From contig CAAFVV010000053.1 in assembly GCA_900766585.1 (NCBI GenBank), positions 29,221 to 93,220 on the forward strand: a DNA stretch of 64,000 bases, given 5' to 3'. The notes below the pieces were generated by a model. The model was given only the letters and a program-made list of their open reading frames with translations, had not been told where the DNA came from and did no database searches. The stretch comes from Clostridia bacterium. GTDB taxonomy: Bacteria > Bacillota > Clostridia > Oscillospirales > Acutalibacteraceae. The position numbers and the translations under genes were made by a program. Numbering within the stretch: the stretch's first letter is position 1; every line of letters starts with the position of its first letter. Positions 35,492 through 43,311 of this stretch are shown here, in pieces.

Positions 35492-35578
35492 AGCCACGAT
35501 CTGGTCGGCGACACAAGGACGGGGGAGAGCGGCTTTGCCGCCTACATAAAGGACTATTTCGGAAAGGGGAGCAACTGA
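35492..35578 (+). pseudogene. C-terminal remnant of an unidentified gene
   Basis: A 28-codon frame with no start (SHDLVGDTRTGESGFAAYIK, ending KDYFGKGSN) ends one base before the next ATG, as the end of a gene in an operon would. It probably marks the 3' end of a gene whose body was deleted. Confidence 0.4.
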
Positions 35579-35579
35579 C

Positions 35580-35678
35580 ATGCTGTGGAATCTTCTGGGG
35601 ATCCTGATCGCCGTCGGCTTCTGTAAATTCGTGTACTTTCTCTCCATCGGCTACGGCTTTGCCGTGGCGGGCGCATGA
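35580..35678 (+). pseudogene. N-terminal fragment resembling a DUF1295/steroid-5-alpha-reductase-like membrane protein
   Basis: A 32-codon frame (MLWNLLGILIAVGFCKFVYF, then LSIGYGFAVAGA) has GGGAGCAA upstream and one hydrophobic helix. The motif LSIGYGFAVAG recalls the start of DUF1295 proteins, which normally have about 270 residues. Here a stop follows at once. Confidence 0.45.
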
Positions 35679-35923
35679 ATGACGCGCTGCTTGCCGCGCT
35701 TTCCCGCCGGTTTCCGCTGAGCGAAAAGCCGGTTGGCGATTTTTCCGCCTACCTTGCTGCCCCGGCCGCGCCGACGGCGGATCTGTGCGCCAAGCGGGAC
35801 AAGACCGCTGCCTATGTTCGTGGGCTGCCGGAACACGGCGGCCCCTCGACCGATGTGTTCAAAGCGCCTGGCGCGGAAAAAACGGGAGAGCCGTTTGAGA
35901 CGGTGCTGTTCGGACTGTCCTGA
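35675..35923 (+). pseudogene. Hypothetical 82-residue frame at the end of the decayed operon
   Basis: The frame starts at an ATGA overlap with the previous fragment (MNDALLAALSRRFPLSEKPV) and ends VLFGLS before the terminator at 35947. No family was recognised. The coding frame could be a real small gene, but its setting among fragments makes a remnant more likely. Confidence 0.4.
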
Positions 35924-35946
35924 CCGCCCGCAGAATAAAGTGAACG

Positions 35947-35977
35947 CCCCGCAGGCTGTATGCACAAGCCTGCGGGG
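35947..35977. terminator. Terminator between the decayed operon and the LicD gene
   Basis: An 11-bp stem (CCCCGCAGGCT and complement, allowing one slip) with a nine-base loop lies between convergent units, followed on the plus strand by TATTTAT. It likely serves both. Confidence 0.75.
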
Positions 35978-35991
35978 TATTTATCGTTCGG

Positions 35992-36774
35992 TTACTCCTC
36001 TGCAGAGGTGTCGGACACGTCCAGAAAACGGTGGCGGCAGACTCGTTCGCTTGGCGGCGGCGGGGTGCGCCAGTCGCCGTAAAGCGCCGTCAGATAGCCG
36101 TCGGGGTCGGACGGCACCGGCAGCGTCATCCCCTCAAAGGGCAGCATGACCGGCTCGCCGTAAAAGGCGGCGGGCATGGTTTCGCGCCGCCCCCAAAGGC
36201 TGTAGAGATTGGCGATCCGCGCGGTCTCGTCCGCGTTATAGCGGGTGATCTGCGCTTTGGCTTTTTCCTGCACAAAGCGGCGCAGCCGTCCGCGGCACAG
36301 CGCCAGAAACACCGCGCCCGCCGCGCGGGCAAGAGGACCGCGGTTGTGCGGCGGGCGTCCGAGCACGCACTGGTGATACACCTTCGCCCAGCGCCACTGC
36401 CTTGCCTCCGCCCGCGGGTTGTCGGGCGTGTTGTCCAGCGCAAATACGTCGATGGTCGGCCATTCGGTCAGCGGCACCCCGTTCTTCACCGCCCGCAGAT
36501 GCCCGGTCGGCGCGTCGGGAACGAGGTGCCGCTCTGTCGGCTCATATACGCAGCCGGGGATCGCGGCAAGCGCCGTTTCGGCGGCAGAGAGATCCCTCCG
36601 CCGCAGGGCAATGTCCATGTCGTCGTCCCACGGGATAAATCCCTGGTGGCGCATGGCGCCAAGCACGCTGCCCGCCGCCAGATAATAGGGGATGCCTGCG
36701 GCGGTCAATGCCTGATCCGCTTTTTTCATCAGCGCGGCGGTCTCCTGCTGAAGCTGTCTGAGTCGCTCATCCAT
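35992..36774 (-). CDS. LicD-family phosphotransferase/nucleotidyltransferase-fold protein
   Basis: LicD proteins transfer phosphocholine or similar groups to cell-surface glycans. The motif GSVLGAMRHQGFIPWDDDMD with the acidic DDDxD cluster is the LicD/nucleotidyltransferase core (about residues 34-55). I start it at 36774 (MDERLRQLQQETAALMKKAD) with AAGGGAGA upstream; the frame from 36852 runs through the promoter. The 260-residue product is normal for the family. No choline uptake genes are nearby, so the substrate is open. Confidence 0.85.
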   Translation of the reverse strand: MDERLRQLQQETAALMKKADQALTAAGIPYYLAAGSVLGAMRHQGFIPWDDDMDIALRRRDLSAAETALAAIPGCVYEPTERHLVPDAPTGHLRAVKNGVPLTEWPTIDVFALDNTPDNPRAEARQWRWAKVYHQCVLGRPPHNRGPLARAAGAVFLALCRGRLRRFVQEKAKAQITRYNADETARIANLYSLWGRRETMPAAFYGEPVMLPFEGMTLPVPSDPDGYLTALYGDWRTPPPPSERVCRHRFLDVSDTSAEE

Positions 36775-36806
36775 GCGCGTGAATCTCCCTTCCTGTTGCG
36801 CCGTAC

Positions 36807-36835
36807 AGTATACCACATCCGCAGGCGGGATGCAA
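36807..36835 (-). promoter_or_regulatory. Promoter of the LicD gene
   Basis: On the minus strand TTGCAT (36835-36830) and TATACT (36812-36807) are spaced by 17 bases with a TGG extended -10. Confidence 0.75.
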
Positions 36836-36887
36836 ATATTCTTTTTTTGCATTTCGGGTAAATCGTAACCTCTTTAAAAAAATCGGG

Positions 36888-36916
36888 TTGACAATAGAGA
36901 AAAAACGCAGTACACT
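36888..36916 (+). promoter_or_regulatory. Promoter of birA-bioY
   Basis: A perfect TTGACA at 36888-36893 and TACACT at 36911-36916 are spaced by 17 bases. The predicted start falls in the adjacent inverted repeat. Confidence 0.85.
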
Positions 36917-36933
36917 GTACACAGAATGTGTAC
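36917..36933. promoter_or_regulatory. Candidate operator over the birA start site
   Basis: GTACACA-GAA-TGTGTAC is a perfect inverted repeat with 7-base arms directly after the birA -10 box. It could be the site for autoregulation by BirA or for another repressor. It does not match the usual long-spaced biotin operator, so the binding protein is uncertain. Confidence 0.5.
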
Positions 36934-36972
36934 CGGCAGAACCGGGCGGCATTTGAGGAAAGGAGGACGATC

Positions 36973-37941
36973 ATGACGACAAAGGATATGCTTTTGGCAC
37001 GGCTGATCGCCGCCGAGGGATCGTTTATATCCGGTGAGGGACTTGCTAAAGAGTTCGGCGTATCCCGCAACAGCATCTGCAAGAATGTGCAGAAGCTGCG
37101 GGAGGAGGGCTGCAGTATCGAGGCGGTCTCCAATCGCGGCTACCGGCTGATCTCGCTGACGGATCAGCTCCGCGAGGCGGAGATCCGCGGGGCGCTGCGC
37201 ACGTCGGTGCTGGGTCAGAATCTGGTGCTGTGCACCGAGCTGCCCTCCACGAACCAGTATGCGCGTACACTGGCGGAACAGGGCGCGGCGGCGGGGACGG
37301 TTGTTGCCGCCGACATGCAGACGGCGGGGCGCGGCCGCCACGGGCGGCAGTTTGATTCTCCGTCCGGTGCGGGGCTGTATATGAGCATCATTCTGCGGCA
37401 GGAAAACTGGCGCGGCGATGTCGGGATGATCACCTCCTGCGCTGCCGTTGCCGTAGCGCACGCAATCGAGCGGCTGTATCCCGTCCGCATAGGCATCAAA
37501 TGGGTCAATGACCTGTATGCCGAGAAGAAAAAGGTGTGCGGCATCCTCACCGAGGCGAACACCGCACTGGAGACCGGCGAGGTGCGCAGCGTGATCCTCG
37601 GCATCGGCATCAACACGACGCACCGCTCGTTCCCGCCTGAGCTTCGCTCTGTGGCGACGTCGCTCGAGGAGGTCTCCGGTTTGCGGGTGCCCCGCGGACG
37701 GCTGATGGCAGAAGTGTTAAACGAGCTGGAATCGGCGTTGCTGCTGATGGATACCGGCGCATTTCTGGAGGAGAGCCGCCGCCGTTCGGTGCTGCTCGGC
37801 CGTATGGTGACGGTGCAGCAAAACGGCGAGGAATACACGGCGCTGGCGCTGTATATCGACAAAAACGGCCATTTGACCGTGCGGCTTGCGGACGGTCAGT
37901 ACCGCACATTACATTCCGGGGAGGTCAGTGTACACCTATGA
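36973..37941 (+). CDS. birA: Bifunctional biotin-protein ligase / biotin operon repressor
   Basis: It attaches biotin to carboxylases and can repress biotin genes. I start it at 36973 (MTTKDMLLARLIAAEGSFIS), which follows AAGGAGG, giving 322 residues. The N-terminal winged helix (about 1-60: LAKEFGVSRNSICKNVQKLR) is present, so it is the repressor type. The ligase core has the ATP/biotin loop GRGRHGRQFDSPSGAGLYMS (about residue 118) and GIKWVNDLYAEKKKVCGILTE. It overlaps bioY by four bases. Confidence 0.96.
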   Translation: MTTKDMLLARLIAAEGSFISGEGLAKEFGVSRNSICKNVQKLREEGCSIEAVSNRGYRLISLTDQLREAEIRGALRTSVLGQNLVLCTELPSTNQYARTLAEQGAAAGTVVAADMQTAGRGRHGRQFDSPSGAGLYMSIILRQENWRGDVGMITSCAAVAVAHAIERLYPVRIGIKWVNDLYAEKKKVCGILTEANTALETGEVRSVILGIGINTTHRSFPPELRSVATSLEEVSGLRVPRGRLMAEVLNELESALLLMDTGAFLEESRRRSVLLGRMVTVQQNGEEYTALALYIDKNGHLTVRLADGQYRTLHSGEVSVHL

Positions 37942-38483
37942 ATCGTTCATCCCTGCTCCGTCTGACGGAGATCGCCCTTTTGACAGCGCTGCTCTGCCTT
38001 TGCGCCCCCTACAGCTTTCCGGTCGGGCCGATCCCGATCACGCTTGCCACCTTTGCCGTCTATTTGATCGGGGCGCTGCTGCCGCCGGCCTTTGCCGTGC
38101 AGTCGGTCGGCGTATACCTGCTGCTCGGTCTGTGCGGCGTGCCGGTGTTTTCCGGCTTCCGCAGCGGCGCAGGCGTGCTGCTCGGCGCGACGGGCGGGTA
38201 TCTGATCGCCTATCTGCCCGCGGCGTTTCTGGCGGCGTTTCTGCTGCACCGCCCGCATCCGAAGCTGTGGCAGTATCCGGTCGCCATGCTGGCAGCCACC
38301 GTGGTGATCTACGGGTTCGGCACGGCGTGGTACATACTGACCACGGGCACACCGCTGCTGCCGGCGTTTCTCGCCTGCGTGGTGCCGTTTTTGCCGGGCG
38401 ATGCCATCAAGATCGCGGCGGCCTCGGTTGTCGCGCCCACTGTCCGCCACTATCTTGAGCGGGCGATTCCCTCCACGCGCTGA
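37938..38483 (+). CDS. bioY: Biotin transporter BioY (ECF S-component)
   Basis: BioY is the substrate-binding membrane subunit of energy-coupling-factor biotin uptake. The 181-residue protein has six hydrophobic segments and typical text (PVGPIPITLATFAVYLIGAL, then GATGGYLIAYLPAAFLAAFL and PFLPGDAIKIAAASVV). The ATGA overlap with birA shows co-expression. No ECF ATPases are nearby; they are usually encoded elsewhere. Confidence 0.95.
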   Translation: MNRSSLLRLTEIALLTALLCLCAPYSFPVGPIPITLATFAVYLIGALLPPAFAVQSVGVYLLLGLCGVPVFSGFRSGAGVLLGATGGYLIAYLPAAFLAAFLLHRPHPKLWQYPVAMLAATVVIYGFGTAWYILTTGTPLLPAFLACVVPFLPGDAIKIAAASVVAPTVRHYLERAIPSTR

Positions 38484-38535
38484 CCTCTGCGCGGCGGCAA
38501 TCGGCGGCGGGGCTTATACCCGGGTAAACAGACGA

Positions 38536-38567
38536 AGCGGGGGCGGGACTTTTGTCCCGCTCCCGTT
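38536..38567 (+). terminator. Probable terminator of birA-bioY
   Basis: A 14-base stem (AGCGGGGGCGGGAC with GTCCCGCTCCCGTT, containing one mismatch and one G-T pair) around TTTT lies 53 bases after the bioY stop, followed by TGCTTTG. Confidence 0.65.
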
Positions 38568-38666
38568 TGCTTTGCGGAGGGAAAAATCGCCCGCAGAAGT
38601 GCCCGGCGCCCGCCCGCAGGGGCACGGCGTTTGCAGGGTGCCGCCGTGCGCTTTTTTTGGCATAAA

Positions 38667-38705
38667 AACCAAACAAGCCTCCGATCATCGGAGGCTTGTT
38701 TGGTT
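38667..38705 (-). terminator. Terminator of the MreB-like operon
   Basis: A perfect 18-bp stem (AACCAAACAAGCCTCCGA and complement around TCA) is followed on the minus strand by TTTTTATG. It ends the long minus-strand cluster coming from 45328. Confidence 0.88.
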
Positions 38706-38838
38706 AGAGGGGTGTTTGAGGAGGGTAATATGCTTCCGGCTTCACGCATTCACCGGAACACAGCTATACTATAGCAGAAGATTGTGCGCAAATTGTGAAT
38801 AATTTGTGAATCTTTAAGATTTCTTTAAGAAAGCCGCC

Positions 38839-39876
38839 TTACACCACGTTGTCGGACAGATGATAGGAAAAACGGCTGACGTCGCCGCTTCCGGCGGCAA
38901 GGCGGGCGGAGGAGGCGACAGCGCTGGCAGCGCCGACCGCCACGGTCTCCTGCGGATGCTCCGCCAGACGGCAGACGGTGCGCGTCTGCGCCGATACCCA
39001 GTCGGCAAAGCCGTAGAGCAGTGCGCCGCCGCCCGCCAGAATGACCTGATCGTCCAGCACGTCTGCCAGAAGCTCGGGCGGTGTGACCTCCATTGCATGC
39101 TGCACGGCATTAAAGATTTCGGCCAGCGGCTCCTGCATGGCGATGCAGAGCTCAGAGGAGTGCACGACCTGTGTGCGCGGCAGTCCGGTGACGGCATCCC
39201 GTCCGCGCAGGGAATATTCCGGGTCGCCCGGGCGGGGGGTGACGCCGCCCGCCGCAATTTTTGCCCGTTCCGCCGTCTCTTGCCCGATGATGAGGTGGTG
39301 CTCGTCCCGCATGTGGCGCACGATCGCCTCGTCAAGCTGAAAGCTGCCGATGCGGCGGGAGAGTGAGGTAACCACGCCGCCAAGCGCCAGCACTGCCACA
39401 TCGACGGATCCGGCACCGAAATGGACGCCAATGCTGCCGTGGGCAGCCGATATGTCAGCGCCGAAGCCGATGACAACAGCCACGGCTTTCTCGATCAGCG
39501 ACACCTGCCGCGCGCCCGCCATGCAGACCGCCTCCAGCACCGACCGCCGCTCAACCTCGGTCATCTCCGACGGCACGCTGACCGTCACCCGCGGCTTGAT
39601 CAGCTTATAGCGGCAGACCTTGTGCAGCGCATAGCGCAGCAGCTGTTCCGCATGAGCATAATCTGCGATCACGCCGTGGGACAGCGGCCGGATCGCGCGG
39701 ATGGACTCCGGTGTGCGGCCGAGCATGGCGCGTGCCTCCCGCCCGTAGGCGATCGGGCGATTGGTCGCCGTCTCCACCGCCATTACCGCCGGCTCGTGAA
39801 ACAGCACACCCTTTTTCGGTGCGGCGATCACCAGACTGTCCGTGCCGAGATCAAGTCCCAGATCCATTCCCGCCAT
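38839..39876 (-). CDS. Divergent MreB/Mbl-like actin-family protein
   Basis: The 345-residue protein has an MreB layout: phosphate-1 loop MDLGLDLGTDSLVI, RPLSHGVIADYAHAEQLLRY, PSEMTEVERRSVLEAVCMAG, and the adenosine-motif region VILAGGGALLYGFADWV. The phosphate-2 loop, normally DIGGGTTDIA, reads VHFGAGSVDVAVLALGGVV, so a normally conserved Asp is His and two Gly/Thr are changed. This could weaken nucleotide hydrolysis. It overlaps the upstream ComF-like gene by 26 bases and is the last gene of the cluster. It is likely a paralogue of a canonical MreB elsewhere. Confidence 0.87.
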   Translation of the reverse strand: MAGMDLGLDLGTDSLVIAAPKKGVLFHEPAVMAVETATNRPIAYGREARAMLGRTPESIRAIRPLSHGVIADYAHAEQLLRYALHKVCRYKLIKPRVTVSVPSEMTEVERRSVLEAVCMAGARQVSLIEKAVAVVIGFGADISAAHGSIGVHFGAGSVDVAVLALGGVVTSLSRRIGSFQLDEAIVRHMRDEHHLIIGQETAERAKIAAGGVTPRPGDPEYSLRGRDAVTGLPRTQVVHSSELCIAMQEPLAEIFNAVQHAMEVTPPELLADVLDDQVILAGGGALLYGFADWVSAQTRTVCRLAEHPQETVAVGAASAVASSARLAAGSGDVSRFSYHLSDNVV

Positions 39877-40612
39877 GGGATTCTCTCCTCCTTTTTCCCT
39901 GCGCCGCAGATTCCCGGCAGGTTGCTGCCGCAGTCGCAGCCAGCACCTGTACGGCGCCGTATATCTTCAGCATTTTCGCACATTCCTCCAGTGTCGAGCC
40001 GGTCGTGACGACATCGTCCACCAGAAGAAAGCGCCGCCGGTCGGGCGAAAAGCCCTCCCTGCAGTCGAACACGCCCAGCAGATTGCCGCTGCGCTCACCG
40101 GCGCAAAGCTCCTTTTGCGGGCGGGTCTCATACAGCTTGACCAGCCCGTCCGTGACCGGAATCAAAAGCTGCGCCGACAGCTCCTGCGCCAGCCACAGCG
40201 CGGGATTATAGCCACGCGTCTTTAGTACGCTGCGGCTCAGCGGCACCGGGATGATGCCGTCAAAATGCACGCCGCCGTATTCCCGCCGGATGTCCGCGGC
40301 GAGCCGTTTGGCAAAGAAGCGGGCGGTCTCAGGCTTACCCTTCCGCTTCAGCCGCAGGATCCCGCCCCGCACGGCACCGTGGTAGCGGTAGGCGCTGACG
40401 CAGCGGTCATACAGCCGCTGCCGCCTTTGACAGGTGCAGTCGGCAGCTCTCCGCCCGCAAAACGGGCAGGTCGGCGGTGCAATCCGTTCGCGTGTCTCCT
40501 CCTCGCGGCAGGCGGGGCAAAGCTCGTCTCCCGCCGGGATGACGGCGCCGCAGAAGACGCACCGCTCCGGAAAGAATATCGCCAAAAGACGATCCCGAAA
40601 CCGCTGCTTCAC
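39851..40612 (-). CDS. ComF/ComFC-family phosphoribosyltransferase-like protein
   Basis: ComFC proteins take part in DNA uptake and fork-related processes. The 253-residue product has an N-terminal zinc-finger region (CVFCGAVIPAGDELCPAC, then CPFCGRRAADCTC) and the PRTase motif FLLVDDVVTTGSTLEECAKM (about residue 205). I use the GTG at 40612, which forms a GTGA overlap with the recD2 stop. The PPVPLSRSVLKTRGYNPA-like segment IPVPLSRSVLKTRGYNPA is typical. Confidence 0.92.
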   Translation of the reverse strand: MKQRFRDRLLAIFFPERCVFCGAVIPAGDELCPACREEETRERIAPPTCPFCGRRAADCTCQRRQRLYDRCVSAYRYHGAVRGGILRLKRKGKPETARFFAKRLAADIRREYGGVHFDGIIPVPLSRSVLKTRGYNPALWLAQELSAQLLIPVTDGLVKLYETRPQKELCAGERSGNLLGVFDCREGFSPDRRRFLLVDDVVTTGSTLEECAKMLKIYGAVQVLAATAAATCRESAAQGKRRRESHGGNGSGT

Positions 40613-42828
40613 GGCGCTTCGCCGCCCTTTTGCGCAAGCAGCGCCCACAGCGCGCTGTAGCGCAGCGTTTTGCGGTCGTTTTGCACCATCGCCTCCACGG
40701 TTTTGCGCTCGCCGACCAGAATCAGCAGGGAGCGCGCCCGCGTCACTGCCGTATACAGCAGATTGCGGTAGCAGAGCAGCGGCATGGTGCGGAACAGCGG
40801 AAGAATGACGGCGTCAAACTCGCTGCCCTGGCTCTTGTGCACCGTGACGGCATAGGCCAGCTCCAGATCCGCCGCATCCTCGCGAGTATAGACCGCCGTG
40901 CGGTCGTCATACCGCACGGTCAGCGTGTCCTCCCGCCGGTCTATGGCGATCAGCGTGCCGATATCGCCGTTGAACACGCCCGTGCCGCTCTCGCCGCCCG
41001 CACGCGTCCAGACGATGTCATAGTTGTTGCGGGTGTGCATGACCTTGTCGCCCGCCCGCAGCAGCGCGCCGGTCTCGGTTTTCAGCTCCGCCTTATCCGC
41101 CTGCGGCGGGTTGATGGCCTCCTGCAGGCGGCGGTTCAGCTCCGCCGTGCCGACCGCACCCTTGCGTCCGGGGCAGAGCACCTGGATCCCGTTGTAGACC
41201 GTATAGGGATAGCGGGCGGGCAGACGGCGGGCGCAAAGCTCCGTCACGGTGCGCGCCGTCGCCGCTTCGTCGGCACAGGGCAGGAAGAAGAAATCACCGT
41301 CGGCGTGGTTCGCAAGCTCCGGCAGCTCGCCCCTGACAATGCGGTGGGCATTGGTGACAATGCGGCTCGCCATCGCCTGGCGGAACACCTCGTCGAGCTG
41401 CACGACCGGCAGCGCGCCGCTGCGGAGAATATCCCGCAGCACGCAGCCCGCGCCGACCGCCGGCAGCTGATCGGCGTCGCCGACGAGGATCAGGCGGCAG
41501 CCGGGCTTTACGGCGCGCAGCAGGCTCTCGCAGAGCGGGACGTCCACCATGGATACCTCGTCCACCACCAGCGCGTCCGCCTCCAGCGGATTTTGCTCGT
41601 TGCGGGCGAATACCGCCGCGTCGTCCTCGTCCCACTGCACCTCCAAAAGGCGGTGGAGGGTCTTGGCTTCCCGCCCGGTCAGCTCCTCGGCGCGCTTGGC
41701 GGCGCGGCCGGTCGGCGCCCCGATGACGACGGTTTTCCCCATCTTTTCCAAAAGCTCAATGATCGCCTTGAGCGTCGTGGTTTTTCCGGTGCCGGGGCCG
41801 CCGGTCAGCACCAGAATCTCCCCCTCGAGCGCCGCGTGGATGGCCTGCCGCTGCCGCGCGGCATAGCGGATGTCGTCCCGCTGTTCAATGGCGTCGATCT
41901 GCCTGTCCAGCGACGGCAGCGGCGCCGGGGCAGCCTGTCCCATCTGCCGCAGCCGCTCTGCCGCATAGCTTTCCGCCCGCCAGACGGACGGCAGTGCCAG
42001 AAACCGCCGCCCTTCGAGCGTCAGCGCCTGCAGCTGCCCACTCTCGGCGAGCCGCCCCGCCGCCTGCGTGACGAGCGGCAGCTCCACCCCGAGCATGGAT
42101 GCCGCCGCAGGGATCAGCTTGTCCTCCGGCAGGCAGGTGTGGCCGTTTTGCAGGTTGTGCCGCAGTACATACTGGATGCCTGCGCCGATGCGGCTTTCCG
42201 ATTCCCGGTCCCCCTGCATCGCCATGCAGATGGCATCCGCCCGCTCAAAGCCGATGCGCAGCCCGGGCAGGCACAGCACATACGGGTCCTGACGGACGCG
42301 GTCAAGCGTGGAGGCACCGAACCGCTTCCAGCAGCGCAGCGCCTCGTTCGGCGTCATCCCGTATTCGGAAAAGGCGAGGATCACCTCGCGCAGTCCGAAC
42401 TGCTCGGCATAGTCCTCGGCGATGCGCCGTGCCTTCCGCAGCGAAATGCCGCGGATCTCGGCGAGCCGCTCCGGCTCCTGCTCGAGCACCCGCAGCGCGT
42501 CGTCGCCGAAGCGGTCGACGATCGCCGCCGCCGTGGAGGGGCCGATGCCCTTGACCGAGCCGGACGACAGATAGCGCAGAATTGCCTCCGCCCCGGCGGG
42601 CTGCTCCCGCTCGCACGCCTCCGCCTCAAACTGCGGGCCGAACGACGCGTGAACGCCGAAATGCCCGGAGAGCCGCACGGTGTCGCCGACACAGCAAAGC
42701 GGCAGGATACCCACCACCTTGTGCAGCTCCTGCCCGTCGTTTAAGTCGAGGACCGTCCATCCGTTCTGCTCGTTGCGGAACGTGATATGCTCCACCGTGC
42801 CGCAAAGCCGCTGTTTTTCGCCGGACAT
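40609..42828 (-). CDS. recD2: RecD2-type 5'-3' DNA helicase
   Basis: A superfamily 1B helicase for DNA repair without RecBC. The 739-residue product has an OB-like N-terminus, helix-hairpin-helix motifs around residues 90-140 (SVKGIGPSTAAAIVDRFG), Walker A GGPGTGKTTT at 343-352, motif II VVDEVSMVD near residue 425 and the C-terminal motif YAVTVHKSQGSEFDAVI. It is coupled to the ComF-like gene by a GTGA overlap. Confidence 0.96.
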   Translation of the reverse strand: MSGEKQRLCGTVEHITFRNEQNGWTVLDLNDGQELHKVVGILPLCCVGDTVRLSGHFGVHASFGPQFEAEACEREQPAGAEAILRYLSSGSVKGIGPSTAAAIVDRFGDDALRVLEQEPERLAEIRGISLRKARRIAEDYAEQFGLREVILAFSEYGMTPNEALRCWKRFGASTLDRVRQDPYVLCLPGLRIGFERADAICMAMQGDRESESRIGAGIQYVLRHNLQNGHTCLPEDKLIPAAASMLGVELPLVTQAAGRLAESGQLQALTLEGRRFLALPSVWRAESYAAERLRQMGQAAPAPLPSLDRQIDAIEQRDDIRYAARQRQAIHAALEGEILVLTGGPGTGKTTTLKAIIELLEKMGKTVVIGAPTGRAAKRAEELTGREAKTLHRLLEVQWDEDDAAVFARNEQNPLEADALVVDEVSMVDVPLCESLLRAVKPGCRLILVGDADQLPAVGAGCVLRDILRSGALPVVQLDEVFRQAMASRIVTNAHRIVRGELPELANHADGDFFFLPCADEAATARTVTELCARRLPARYPYTVYNGIQVLCPGRKGAVGTAELNRRLQEAINPPQADKAELKTETGALLRAGDKVMHTRNNYDIVWTRAGGESGTGVFNGDIGTLIAIDRREDTLTVRYDDRTAVYTREDAADLELAYAVTVHKSQGSEFDAVILPLFRTMPLLCYRNLLYTAVTRARSLLILVGERKTVEAMVQNDRKTLRYSALWALLAQKGGEAP

Positions 42829-42845
42829 ACGGTCCTCTCCCTTCT

Positions 42846-43193
42846 TCAGTCTGTTTTGGCTTCCGCCGCCTGTTCACAAGACAATGCCGGCAGGTCCGCC
42901 CGCCGGCAGAGCCGCACGCCGGACAGCCGTGTGCAGATCTGTGCCACCGCGTCGCGCGAGGCAGCGTCCAGCCCGTCGTCCAGCACAAACAGCCGCAGCC
43001 GTTCGTCCCGCGCCGTGTGCAGGCAGCTGCGGATGCGGTATTCCGCGTCCTCGCATGTGCCGGACAGCGGCAGCAGCAACACCGCCTGCCGCCGCCCGTC
43101 GCCGAGCAGCCGTCCGCACAGCTGCCGCACCATGTGGGCGCAGCCGTACAGTGCCAGAAGCAGTACCGCCGCCGTTAAAATGATCTCTCCCAT
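42846..43193 (-). CDS. Small membrane-anchored protein of unknown function
   Basis: The 115-residue frame starts with one membrane helix (IILTAAVLLLALYGCAHMV) followed by a soluble part with LPLSGTCEDAEYRIRSCLHT and RLFVLDDGLDAASRDAVAQI, ending in a cysteine-containing tail. The composition hints at a glycosyltransferase-like fragment, but no family was recognised. It lies 17 bases upstream of recD2 on the same strand. Confidence 0.6.
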   Translation of the reverse strand: MGEIILTAAVLLLALYGCAHMVRQLCGRLLGDGRRQAVLLLPLSGTCEDAEYRIRSCLHTARDERLRLFVLDDGLDAASRDAVAQICTRLSGVRLCRRADLPALSCEQAAEAKTD

Positions 43194-43311
43194 TCACGCC
43201 CGCCCCTTTCGTAAACGGGCGGCGCTATCCCGCCGCATCCCGCCCCGCGCCGCCCTCTATCCGCAGTATATGCGCGGGCGGGGCATGCGGTGCGGGGAAA
43301 AAACGGGGGGA

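Larger units (their letters stand above)
38484..38838. other. Convergent intergenic region with two terminators
   Basis: The 355 bases between bioY and the minus-strand MreB-like gene hold the two hairpins listed separately. Frames in it are short, lack ribosome sites and overlap the hairpins. Near 38785-38831 is an AT-rich stretch with the direct repeat TTTAAGA. I see no gene. Confidence 0.6.

Noticed and set aside
40630..42744. A 704-codon plus-strand frame opposite recD2
   Set aside because: It is opposite a strongly conserved helicase and its product has no recognisable fold.
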